Shown piece after piece: positions 1 to 6,683 of a DNA stretch of 7,711 nucleotides. The translations under genes and the position numbers were made by a program. Location of the stretch: assembly GCA_013697365.1 (NCBI GenBank), contig JACCXA010000057.1:1-7711 (forward strand). Reading direction: 5' to 3'. This stretch comes from Chthoniobacterales bacterium (lineage in GTDB: Bacteria; Verrucomicrobiota; Verrucomicrobiia; Chthoniobacterales; UBA10450). The notes under the pieces were generated by a model that worked only from the letters and a program-made list of their open reading frames with translations, searched no databases and was not told the origin of the DNA. Within the stretch, counting starts at the first letter, position 1; every line of letters begins with the position of its first letter.

Positions 1-873
1 GAGCAAAACCACGAGCCAAATCGACGCAATGATTGCGCCGCGCCAGAGTGGCCTTTGCAACATCGGCTCCGTCGTGCGGCTTCGCGCCAGCTCCTTGCTT
101 TCCCGCAACGCTTCCGCGCCCTCCAGCCCAGCGAGCGTACTCGATTGCTGCCAGAACATGAAGTTAACGAAGAGACGCCCCGCCATGTAGACCTGAAAGC
201 CAAGCGCTGCGAGCGCGAGGAGGATCGACCAAACCGAAGGCGCGCTCGCTAGCGTCAAAATCAAGAGCACCGGCAGCAGCGTCCAGAAAATGTAGCTGCC
301 GTACACGACCACAGAGAGCTTCGCGAGGCGCGGCCAGTGATCGACAGCACGTCGTAGGATTTCCCCGAGCGCAATGCGCCGGCCCCCTGCCAACTCGGCC
401 GTCGCAAATTGCAATCCAGCCAGAAAGATAGGCCAGCCCACGAAGAGGGCTGCCAGCATGACGATGGCCACGGCGCTCGCCACCCGCGAGGTGGGGGTGA
501 CCGGCTCACCGGCTCCGCCGTACTGAATGTAAGCCAGGCTCAGCTTGAACCCGAGCGATGGAATCCCAACCAGCAGCGCAAGCGCAAAGAAATGAAGAAA
601 ACCTCGCCCATAAATCCGGCAACTTTCCGTGATGATCTCCCCGAACGCGCGCCGATAATACAGCTCATTCGTACCAGCCTTCAGGTCGGAATCGCCTGTT
701 GCCTCGGGAAACAACTCCGTAATTTCCGCGGCTGTTTTCCATTCGCCTTCGTCCGCCCCCCGCACAGGATTCTGGGCGAGCAAACGCCCCTCGGATTGCC
801 ATTCGCGCAGGGTCTCAAGGTCGACCGGGCCGTATTCCTTTTCGTGAACCCGGACGAACCAATTTTCTGGCAT
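1..873 (-). CDS. GYF_2 (DUF4339) domain membrane protein, C-terminus cut by window edge
   Basis: The minus strand is open for 291 codons from an ATG at 873 to base 1, with no stop, so the C-terminus lies outside the window. Residues 1-56 look like a GYF_2/DUF4339 domain: NWFVRVHEKEYGPVDLETLR, an acidic loop, then EWKTAAEITELFP. Hydrophobic segments follow at about 91-114, 131-155, 187-209 and 213-240, with another beginning near 279. Between the last two is a polar stretch (AEALRESKELARSR) like the amphipathic repeats of several bacterial multi-pass membrane families. A good ribosome binding site, AAAGGA, sits about four bases before the ATG. The protein is probably in the inner membrane with a cytoplasmic GYF_2-like domain that may bind a partner, but no substrate or reaction can be assigned. 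It is divergent from the exonuclease gene, with 83 bases between the starts. The domain call is fairly secure; the function is unknown. Confidence 0.8.
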   Translation of the reverse strand, partial: MPENWFVRVHEKEYGPVDLETLREWQSEGRLLAQNPVRGADEGEWKTAAEITELFPEATGDSDLKAGTNELYYRRAFGEIITESCRIYGRGFLHFFALALLVGIPSLGFKLSLAYIQYGGAGEPVTPTSRVASAVAIVMLAALFVGWPIFLAGLQFATAELAGGRRIALGEILRRAVDHWPRLAKLSVVVYGSYIFWTLLPVLLILTLASAPSVWSILLALAALGFQVYMAGRLFVNFMFWQQSSTLAGLEGAEALRESKELARSRTTEPMLQRPLWRGAIIASIWLVVLL

Positions 874-956
874 CCCGTCCTTTACGCGCGAATGACGCCA
901 AAGACTAGGGCGTGAAAAGAGTGTGAGCGGGCACAACGCCTCGGGTAACGTGCAGC

Positions 957-1868
957 GTGAAGCTGCTTCTGATCGACGGGCATTATTACGTATATCGATC
1001 CTTTTTTGCGATCCCGAACCTGTCGAATTCTCGGGGCGAACCGACGAATGCGATTCTTGGATTCACCAAGACTGTCCGGCGCATGCTGAAAGATCTGCAG
1101 CCGGAAATGGGCGCCGTTTTTTGGGATGAAGGCTTGCCACAAAAGCGGGTCGCACTGCAGCCGGCTTACAAGGAAACGCGCAAGGAAATGCCGCTGCCGA
1201 TGATTCCCCAGCTCGATTTCATCCAAAATCTGACGCCGCTGATGGGTTTCACGAACATCTCGCTGCCGAACACGGAGGCCGACGACTTGATGGGATGTTA
1301 TGCGATCGCGGCCGCGCGGCAGGGCTATGAGGTCATCCTCGCGACAAACGATAAGGACTTGTTCCAGCTCGTGACGGAGAAGGTGAAAGTTTACACGACG
1401 GCAAAAGCCGATCTCGCGTCGCCGAAGGACACCTACGCTTTGCTCGGCGAACAGGAAGTCCTGGCAAAATGGGACGTGCCCCCGGCCCTGATCGGCGATG
1501 TCCTCGCGATCGCTGGTGACTCGGTCGACAACATTCCCGGCGCGGGGATAGGCCGCAAAGCGGCGGCTGCATTGGTAAGAGAACACGGCGGGCTTGAAGC
1601 GTTGCTGAACAATCTAGAGTCCGTCAAAAGCCCGCGCAGCCGGGAGAAGTTGTTCGCCGCGCGCGATCAGATCCTGCAGAACCGAAAGATGGTCGAGTTG
1701 GACTGCGATACAAATCTTCCCGTGCCTCTCGACGAACTGCAAATCAAGCCCGACTACGCCGCGCTGCTGAACGTGCTCGAGAAATCCGAGATCAAGTCTG
1801 TGCTGCAGGAAGTGCGGGATGAGCAGGCCAGGGCCGGTCTCACGCACCAGTCTGAACTGGCGTTGTAA
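957..1868 (+). CDS. Stand-alone 5'-3' exonuclease (PolA N-terminal / FEN-like)
   Basis: The 303-residue protein matches the 5'-3' exonuclease domain of DNA polymerase I, which removes RNA primers and flaps with bound divalent metals. The acidic ligands appear in order: D7 (LLLIDGHYYVYRS), D57 (VFWDEG), E107/D109/D110 (NTEADDL), D132/D134 (TNDKDLFQLV) and D188/D191 (AGDSVDNIPGAGIGRKAA). The last motif leads into the helix-3-turn-helix DNA-binding segment at about 190-218. The basic stretch RVALQPAYKETRKEMP (64-79) is the usual helical-arch region. The protein ends after about 300 residues, so the 3'-5' exonuclease and polymerase domains are absent. The start is GTG at 957: an in-frame TGA lies at 924-926 with no other start codon between them. 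No clear Shine-Dalgarno is present. Family and activity are confident. It could act alone in Okazaki-fragment repair or supplement a full-length PolA encoded elsewhere. Confidence 0.92.
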   Translation: MKLLLIDGHYYVYRSFFAIPNLSNSRGEPTNAILGFTKTVRRMLKDLQPEMGAVFWDEGLPQKRVALQPAYKETRKEMPLPMIPQLDFIQNLTPLMGFTNISLPNTEADDLMGCYAIAAARQGYEVILATNDKDLFQLVTEKVKVYTTAKADLASPKDTYALLGEQEVLAKWDVPPALIGDVLAIAGDSVDNIPGAGIGRKAAAALVREHGGLEALLNNLESVKSPRSREKLFAARDQILQNRKMVELDCDTNLPVPLDELQIKPDYAALLNVLEKSEIKSVLQEVRDEQARAGLTHQSELAL

Positions 1869-2236
1869 TGCACAGCCCGATTTGCCATCCGCACGGCTCG
1901 AGTCTCCGCATGATGGTAAGGAGCTGAACGTGTTCTGATGATTTTACATTTTTTCTAGAAAGATCGAACGAGCGCTTGCCAAAGCTGTCTCATCTACAGG
2001 TTAAGGCGATTCGGGCGGCGGCACGTTTCTCGTATTTGTTGTTTCTCCTAACGTGCGCTGCCCGGATCTTTTTCCGGTAGCGCTGGTTTTCTCCGGCGCC
2101 CTTTTTCCCACATTCGACGTCGGGACTTCTGCCTGAATTTCCTTCCTAGGCCCCGCGGGCCAATGGAACTCTGGACGCCGGCACGGATGTCGATGAACCT
2201 TTCCCTTGTTCGCGCGCGTATTTCTGAATTAACCAG
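1869..2236. other. 368-base intergenic gap before nadC, no gene seen
   Basis: This is the longest non-coding stretch in the window. No reading frame in it resembles a known protein, and the frames that cross it overlap nadC in the wrong phase. It contains a 10-base perfect palindrome TTTCTAGAAA (1952-1961) within a T-rich tract, a CGACGTCG palindrome near 2116-2123, a small CCGGA/TCCGG hairpin near 2073-2090, and a GC-rich hairpin GGCCC-CGC-GGGCC (2149-2161). The plus strand is pyrimidine-rich from about 2020 to 2150. The region probably carries the exonuclease transcript end and the nadC promoter and leader. I could not pick a convincing -35/-10 pair or a classical hairpin plus T-run terminator. 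Confidence 0.6.
2149..2161. repeat. GC-rich inverted repeat upstream of nadC
   Basis: GGCCC and GGGCC form a perfect five-base inverted repeat around CGC, all G-C pairs, 75 bases before the nadC ATG. No T-run follows on either strand, so it is not a standard intrinsic terminator. It could fold in the nadC leader RNA, but such small GC palindromes also arise by chance in high-GC DNA. Confidence 0.35.
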
Positions 2237-3091
2237 ATGGAGAATTTTTCTTTCGACCCCGTGGGAGCCGCGCTCGCTGAAGATTTGGGCGCCGGCGACG
2301 TCACATCAGAATTTTTCGTTTCACCCGCTCTGCAGGCCTTCGGCCGGATCATCGCGCGGGAACGGGCCATCGTGGCCGGGGCCGAAGTGGCGGCGGAAGC
2401 TTTCCGCCGGGTTGACCCCAAGCTGCAGATAGAGGTCCATCAGCCGGACGGCTCGGCATTGATCGGCGGCGAAACGATCCTGGAAATTCGCGGTGCCGCG
2501 CGTTCGATCCTGACCGCTGAACGGGTCGCCCTTAATTTTCTGCAGCGCCTCAGTGGCATCGCGACCCTGACCCGGCACTTTGTGGAAGGCGTAGGAAAAT
2601 CAAAGGCGCAGATCCTCGATACCCGAAAAACGACCCCTGGTCTCCGCGCCTTTGAAAAGGCGGCCGTCGTTGCTGGCGGCGGAGAGAATCATCGCTTCGG
2701 GCTCTTCGATATGGTGCTCGTGAAAGACAACCACCTGCTGGCGGGAGCGGGAGTTTCCGCATTAGCCGACGCGATTCAGCGCGTCCGACGCGAGCGTCCT
2801 GGGCTCCGGGTCGAAGTAGAGGCGGATCGCCTCGAGCAGGTGCGCACGTTTCTTGGGATAGAAGGAATCGATGTCATCCTCCTGGACAATATGAACCCGG
2901 CGGAGATGCGCGAAGCAGTGGCCCTTGGCAAGAAGAAGAAGGGCGTAAAGTTTGAAGCCAGTGGCGGCGTCACGCTCAAAAACATCCGTCAAATCGCGGC
3001 GACCGGCGTGGATTATGTCTCCGTAGGAGCGCTCACACACTCAGCGCCGGCCGTCGATCTGTCGCTCGAACTGACGCATGTCACCGGCTAA
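2237..3091 (+). CDS. nadC: Nicotinate-nucleotide pyrophosphorylase (carboxylating), quinolinate phosphoribosyltransferase
   Basis: The 284-residue protein is of normal length for NadC, which converts quinolinate and PRPP to nicotinate mononucleotide, CO2 and pyrophosphate, the last step of the de novo branch to NAD. Family signatures occur in order: EDLGAGDVTS (15-24), ERVALNFLQRLSGIAT (95-110), DTRKTTPGLRAFEKAAV (128-144) with the basic TRK substrate-binding residues, GGGENHRFGLFDMVLVKDNH (147-166), EVE (193-195), DVILLDNM (212-219), EASGGV (240-245) and GVDYVSVGALTHS (257-269). The ATG is fixed by an in-frame TGA at 2225-2227, only three codons upstream. No Shine-Dalgarno is visible. birA follows with a 14-base overlap, so the two genes are probably co-transcribed and translationally coupled. 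Identity is secure. nadA and nadB, which supply quinolinate, are not in the window. Confidence 0.97.
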   Translation: MENFSFDPVGAALAEDLGAGDVTSEFFVSPALQAFGRIIARERAIVAGAEVAAEAFRRVDPKLQIEVHQPDGSALIGGETILEIRGAARSILTAERVALNFLQRLSGIATLTRHFVEGVGKSKAQILDTRKTTPGLRAFEKAAVVAGGGENHRFGLFDMVLVKDNHLLAGAGVSALADAIQRVRRERPGLRVEVEADRLEQVRTFLGIEGIDVILLDNMNPAEMREAVALGKKKKGVKFEASGGVTLKNIRQIAATGVDYVSVGALTHSAPAVDLSLELTHVTG

Positions 3092-3692
3092 CGCGCTCGA
3101 CCGTCTGAACGCGGATGAACTGCGCTTGGCTTGTGCCAATCAACGCATCGGGAATTGTGTGCAGGTTGTCACCGAGACGACTTCGACGAATGACCTCGTC
3201 CTGCAGATGGCGGCCGAGCACGAAGAAGGGCTCGTCGTGTTTGCGGAACGCCAAACCGCGGGCCGGGGGCAGTACGGGAACCGTTGGGAGTCCGCCGCGC
3301 ATAAGGGACTTTGGCTCTCGATTCTCCTGCGGCCGAAAGGCCCGCTTGCGGACGCCAGCCGACTGACCACTTGGGCAGCGCAGACAGTCGCGGACACCAT
3401 TCAGGAGCACCTCTCTCTGAACGCTACCATCAAGTCACCCAATGACGTCTACCTTGGGGAACGAAAGGTGGCCGGTGTTCTTCTCGAAATGCGCGCCGTG
3501 GACGAGGCACCGCATGTCGGAATCCTGGGAATCGGAATCAATGTAAACCAAACGTCGGAAGATTTCCCCGGCGTGATTAAGCTGAAAGCTGATTCGCTCG
3601 CGATGGCTATCGGCAGACGTGTCGACCGCCAGCAGCTCGCGCTCGCCCTTCTGCAAAGACTCGATCGAACCTATCGAGTCTTCGCGCTGTAA
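3078..3692 (+). CDS. birA: Biotin--[acetyl-CoA carboxylase] ligase, minimal catalytic form
   Basis: This 204-residue protein is a biotin protein ligase, which forms biotinyl-AMP and attaches biotin to a lysine of the acetyl-CoA carboxylase carrier protein. Catalytic-core motifs are present: ETTSTND (33-39), ERQTAGRGQYGNRWES (57-72, the biotin/ATP GRG loop), KSPNDV (119-124, where KWPNDV is usual), ERKVAGVLLE (128-137) and GIGINVN (151-157). No N-terminal winged-helix domain precedes the core, so it should not act as a biotin-operon repressor as E. coli BirA does. The protein stops about 45 residues after GIGINVN, leaving little or no room for the usual SH3-like C-terminal domain. The ATG lies inside the last codons of nadC, and no Shine-Dalgarno is seen, consistent with coupling to nadC. 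Its end overlaps that of trpD on the other strand by 22 bases. Confidence 0.92.
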   Translation: MSPANALDRLNADELRLACANQRIGNCVQVVTETTSTNDLVLQMAAEHEEGLVVFAERQTAGRGQYGNRWESAAHKGLWLSILLRPKGPLADASRLTTWAAQTVADTIQEHLSLNATIKSPNDVYLGERKVAGVLLEMRAVDEAPHVGILGIGINVNQTSEDFPGVIKLKADSLAMAIGRRVDRQQLALALLQRLDRTYRVFAL

Positions 3693-4720
3693 TCCTGGAA
3701 CGCCCGCAGCTTTTGCAGAGCCCGCCCGGAATCGATCTGCTCACGCGCTAGTGATATTCCATCGCCGAGATCCTGCGCGAGACCAGCCACAACGAATGCT
3801 CCCCCGGCATTCACAAGCGCCAAATCGCGCTTCGCGCCGGTCACGTCACCACTGAGAATGCCGGTCAGCGTCTTCGCATTTTCGGCGGCGGTCGCTCCGC
3901 GCACCTCTGCCAACGATCCCGCGGTGATTCCCAGCCAGCGACAGTCAAGAACTGCGGAAGTCACCCGCCCTTCGTTCAACTCCGCCAGGGTCGTCGCTCC
4001 ACCTGTTGAAATATTGTCCATGCCTGCACCGTTTTCGGCCGAGCCATGCACCACCCAGGCTCGCTCCCGCTTTAGTTGACGCAAAACCTCGGCGAACACC
4101 TTCGTCAAGCGGGGCGCGTAAACTCCGATCAACTGACGCGGCGGGCGCGCCGGATTTAGAAGGGGGCCGAGGAGATTGAAAACTGTCCGCGTTCCAGCCC
4201 GAGCGAGCTGAGCCCGCATCTCCGCCAGCGCACGGAAGGCGGGATGATATTCCCGCGCATAGATAAACCCCAGGCCCAGCCGCTGCACACAGGCATTCAA
4301 ATCCTGGGGCGTCCACACGAGCCGGATGCCGAGCGCTTCGATCACATCCGCGCTTCCGCAACAAGAGGTGACGCTGCGATTGCCATGCTTCACGACCGTC
4401 GCTCCGCCTGCGGCCAGAATGAACATGATCGTGGTCGAAACGTTGAAGAGATCGAGGCTGCTTCCCCCAGTGCCGCAAACATCGATCATCGGCTCTGCCA
4501 GGGCCGTCTGATCGATCATGGGATCGACCGCTCGATCGATCAGTTGCTCGACGAATCCCGCGATCTCCTCCGTCGTCTCACCCTTCTCATGCAGGGCGGT
4601 CAGGATGGCGGCCTTCTCCGCCGCAGGCGCTGCTTCTGTGAGGAGGAACGTCACAGCGTACTTCACGTCGCTCCGGTTGAGGTCGATCCCAGCCTGCAGT
4701 TTTTCAAGGAGAGCGCTCAT
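3671..4720 (-). CDS. trpD: Anthranilate phosphoribosyltransferase
   Basis: The 349-residue protein has the normal TrpD length and catalyses the second step of tryptophan synthesis, anthranilate plus PRPP to phosphoribosylanthranilate. The N-terminal helical domain (about 1-65) includes LNRSDVKYAVTFLL. The PRPP region has DVCGTGGSSLDLFNVST (80-96) and KHGNRSVTSCCGSADVIEALG (111-131). FIYAREYHPA (152-161) and RTVFNLLGPLLNPARP (179-193) are typical for anthranilate binding. Two departures from consensus are visible: GTGGS in place of the common GTGGD (S87), and MDNIS (234-238) where most family members have a DE pair that binds magnesium. A TrpD-like paralogue with another substrate therefore cannot be wholly excluded. 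The gene starts 25 bases after the stop of the AsnC-like gene, so the two are probably co-transcribed. No other trp gene is in the window. The SD is weak or absent. Confidence 0.93.
   Translation of the reverse strand: MSALLEKLQAGIDLNRSDVKYAVTFLLTEAAPAAEKAAILTALHEKGETTEEIAGFVEQLIDRAVDPMIDQTALAEPMIDVCGTGGSSLDLFNVSTTIMFILAAGGATVVKHGNRSVTSCCGSADVIEALGIRLVWTPQDLNACVQRLGLGFIYAREYHPAFRALAEMRAQLARAGTRTVFNLLGPLLNPARPPRQLIGVYAPRLTKVFAEVLRQLKRERAWVVHGSAENGAGMDNISTGGATTLAELNEGRVTSAVLDCRWLGITAGSLAEVRGATAAENAKTLTGILSGDVTGAKRDLALVNAGGAFVVAGLAQDLGDGISLAREQIDSGRALQKLRAFQDYSAKTR
4508..4543. repeat. 10-base perfect inverted repeat inside trpD
   Basis: CTGATCGATC (4508-4517) and GATCGATCAG (4534-4543) are perfect reverse complements separated by 16 bases, within the trpD codons for LIDRAVDPMIDQ. 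A further ATCGATCAT copy lies at 4481-4489, giving a 9-base direct repeat with 4511-4519, where the protein repeats PMID. Codon constraint on Ile-Asp pairs may explain the repeat without any regulatory role. Confidence 0.5.
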
Positions 4721-4745
4721 GACATCGACGCCAGCTGAAGACTTA

Positions 4746-5852
4746 TCAGGCCGGCTGCGCCGTCATCCTCGAGAGCCAATCGCGATAGAGATGCGGTGAA
4801 ATCTCAGAGGGCTTGATCTCGCTCCGACCTCCCCAAAAGACATTTGTGTAAGCGACTGGAATCCCGCTCGCCGCGAGGTGCTCATCGATCGATCGCTTAT
4901 GCTCCAGGAGCCGTGTTTTATCGGTGCCGTGCGTCACGGCCATGATGTTTACATTCCGGAATTCGGGACCGGCTTCGCGCCAATAACAGTGCGTCAGAAT
5001 GTGATGCCGGCCCACTTCCCCGCCGGCTTCGAGTTGTCGACCAGGCGGAACCGCCCAATGAAAGAGCGCGTTGAAGCGCGTTACGCGCACGCCACTCTGC
5101 GAGGGCTTCACGTGTTCGAGGAATGTTGAAAAACGCCCAACGACCTTGCGCGTGTGCAGCGATTCCGCGACACGGCAGAATTCATCCAGCGAGACTCCAG
5201 CCGCCGCGGCCCTTCCTCGCCATGGAGAAGGCTGAATCTCCTCGGGCGCAAACTCCCGCTTCAGAGCAAGCAGGACCTTCCATTCCTGTTCATTTAATTC
5301 CGCGACGTGCACCGGCGCCATCGTGGCTGGCGCGTCCGCTTTGCTGCCAGGCTCGATCGTTTTCCGCCGGACGTGTCCCACGCCCAGAGTAAAAATTCCC
5401 TTCGCGGGCATCAGCTGGAAGTGTTCTGCGCCGACTCTTTCCGCGAGCAACTCGCCATGCTGCTGGAGCGAGAACCCACGCGGCACCTTCAGTGTGGTCC
5501 AGAGCTTGTAATCCGATCCTGCCGTGACGGTATCGGTCGAGCGCAGGACGACATGACCAGAGAATGGATCCTCCTGAAACATGTAGTCGAAGGCCGCGTC
5601 GATCCGTTCTGCGGGGACTTTCCAGGCTACCAGCGCACCATCCGCCAGGTTTGTGGCAAGGAGCGTTTGCCGGACGCGCCGGACGGTTCCGGCACGGAGC
5701 ATTGCTGCAATCCGCCCTCGCACAACATCCTCGGCGACTCCGGAGCGCTGCGCGATTGCCTCGAAAGGCTCGCGCACGAATCCTTCAATCTTGTCCTCGG
5801 AGATCGCGAGAATCTGGGCGTTGATCGGGTCGTCGTGTTCCACCGGCAGCAT
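4746..5852 (-). CDS. Duplicated Lrp/AsnC-type protein related to siroheme decarboxylase AhbA/AhbB
   Basis: The 368-residue protein appears to be two AsnC-like units in tandem. The first (about 8-165) has a winged-helix part (AQILAISED to AGTVRRVRQ) and an alpha/beta part with H100-x3-R104, then DYKLWTTLKVPRG (114-126) and FQLMPAKGIFTLGV (145-158), resembling AhbA/NirD-like proteins. The second (about 183-360) has a helical part, VVGRFSTFLEH (237-247), THCYWREAG (287-295, H288-x3-R292) and NVNIMAVTHGTDK (300-312), close to the HCYxR and N-x-MxHG patterns of AhbB. Annotation pipelines usually call such proteins transcriptional regulators; heme-pathway relatives decarboxylate siroheme. Which applies here is not settled by sequence. 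An in-frame TAG three codons upstream fixes the ATG, and AGGG lies about five bases before it. It lies between the hemolysin III gene (61-base gap) and trpD (25-base gap). No heme d1 or siroheme genes are nearby. Confidence 0.78.
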   Translation of the reverse strand: MLPVEHDDPINAQILAISEDKIEGFVREPFEAIAQRSGVAEDVVRGRIAAMLRAGTVRRVRQTLLATNLADGALVAWKVPAERIDAAFDYMFQEDPFSGHVVLRSTDTVTAGSDYKLWTTLKVPRGFSLQQHGELLAERVGAEHFQLMPAKGIFTLGVGHVRRKTIEPGSKADAPATMAPVHVAELNEQEWKVLLALKREFAPEEIQPSPWRGRAAAAGVSLDEFCRVAESLHTRKVVGRFSTFLEHVKPSQSGVRVTRFNALFHWAVPPGRQLEAGGEVGRHHILTHCYWREAGPEFRNVNIMAVTHGTDKTRLLEHKRSIDEHLAASGIPVAYTNVFWGGRSEIKPSEISPHLYRDWLSRMTAQPA

Positions 5853-5913
5853 GCGGCCCTAATAAGCCTGCCACGTCTTCATTGTCCAACGAGCGAGCGG
5901 GGCGCCGACACCT

Positions 5914-6579
5914 TCAAGCTGCGCACGAGAGCACCGCGAAGTAATGGCAACAGGTGCCGCCGAGCACAAACAGATGCCAGACGAAGTGGCGATAACGTTT
6001 GTGATCGTTCAGGTAGAAAATGACCCCGGCCGTATAGATCACGCCCCCGGCCACGAGCCAGATCAAACTGGAGCGCGGAATGGCCAGCGCGAGCGGACGG
6101 ATCGCGAGCACGATGAGCCATCCCATTCCGAGATAAAGGGCGGTCGAAACTCCAGGCCGGTGATGCACGCCCTTTACCGTCTTCAGAACGACGCCAAAGG
6201 CGGCAATCGTCCAAACGATCGCGAGGAGAACCCACCCCGGCAGGCCATGGAGCGGCCCGAGTATCAGCGGCGTGTAGGTGCCTGCAATCAGAAGAAAAAT
6301 CGCAGAGTGATCCATCACCTGAAGCGCGCCTTTGACACGGGTCCGCGGCCAGATGTGATAAGCCGTCGAGCCCAGGTAAAGCAGCACCATCGTCGCCGTG
6401 AAAATCCATGATCCGATCAGAAAGGGCGTGCTCCCGCGAAGAGCCGCGGCTTCGAGCAGAATTGGAGTTCCGACAACGGCGGCCAGAAATCCAACTCCGT
6501 GGCTGACACCGTTTGCGACCTCTTCACCATTCGACTGCGACCATTTCACTTCGGCTCTCAGCTCGTCGATCACTGTCAT
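5914..6579 (-). CDS. Hemolysin III / PAQR family membrane protein
   Basis: The 221-residue protein matches the hemolysin III (YqfA/TrhA) branch of the PAQR superfamily, predicted seven-helix membrane proteins with a buried metal site. Helices can be drawn at about 25-45, 53-73, 86-106, 113-133, 146-166, 171-189 and 198-218. Family signatures: EEVANGVSHGVG (19-30), S71-x3-H75 in GSTAYHIWP, MDHSAIFLLIAGTYTP (89-104) with D90-H91, and HFVWHLF with H198-x3-H202, followed by H212. These His and Asp residues are the expected metal ligands of the superfamily. The name is historical: bacterial relatives are linked to membrane homeostasis, and toxicity should not be inferred. The ATG is the first start after an in-frame TAG four codons upstream; no good ribosome binding site is seen. 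It is divergent from the HAD gene and may be first in a transcript with the AsnC-like gene and trpD. Confidence 0.93.
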   Translation of the reverse strand: MTVIDELRAEVKWSQSNGEEVANGVSHGVGFLAAVVGTPILLEAAALRGSTPFLIGSWIFTATMVLLYLGSTAYHIWPRTRVKGALQVMDHSAIFLLIAGTYTPLILGPLHGLPGWVLLAIVWTIAAFGVVLKTVKGVHHRPGVSTALYLGMGWLIVLAIRPLALAIPRSSLIWLVAGGVIYTAGVIFYLNDHKRYRHFVWHLFVLGGTCCHYFAVLSCAA

Positions 6580-6683
6580 CGCTGCACGACGCTAGGCCGG
6601 CTATTTGTGATCGCGAAGGGGAAAAATTCTGGCTTTCCCGAGCGTAGCTTGCCACGCGTCGGCCGCACTGTTAGTCGCAAGTC
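6580..6683. promoter_or_regulatory. Divergent intergenic region between hemolysin III and HAD genes
   Basis: The 104 bases separate two start codons facing away from each other, so both promoters probably lie here. An AT-richer patch occurs at about 6600-6635 in an otherwise GC-rich stretch. I see no convincing -35/-10 pair or operator, so the call rests on gene orientation only. Confidence 0.4.

Noticed and set aside
409..915. 168-codon plus-strand frame
   Set aside because: It is antisense to the GYF_2 membrane protein gene, which has a domain, hydrophobic segments and a ribosome binding site; this frame has none.
882..1586. 234-codon minus-strand frame opposite the exonuclease gene
   Set aside because: The plus-strand frame carries all family motifs. 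This frame is rich in Arg and Gln with no recognisable domain, typical of antisense frames in high-GC DNA.
2149..2161. GC hairpin as an intrinsic terminator of the exonuclease transcript
   Set aside because: No T-run follows on either strand, and it lies nearly 300 bases past the stop codon.
4244..4738. 164-codon plus-strand frame
   Set aside because: It is antisense to trpD, whose identity is clear, and shows no domain.
5307..6023. 238-codon plus-strand frame opposite the AsnC-like and hemolysin III genes
   Set aside because: It runs across two well-supported minus-strand genes and resembles no known family.
5914..6579. Hemolysin III as a virulence toxin
   Set aside because: The name is historical. 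The sequence is a PAQR-type membrane protein with metal-ligand residues, found widely in harmless bacteria.
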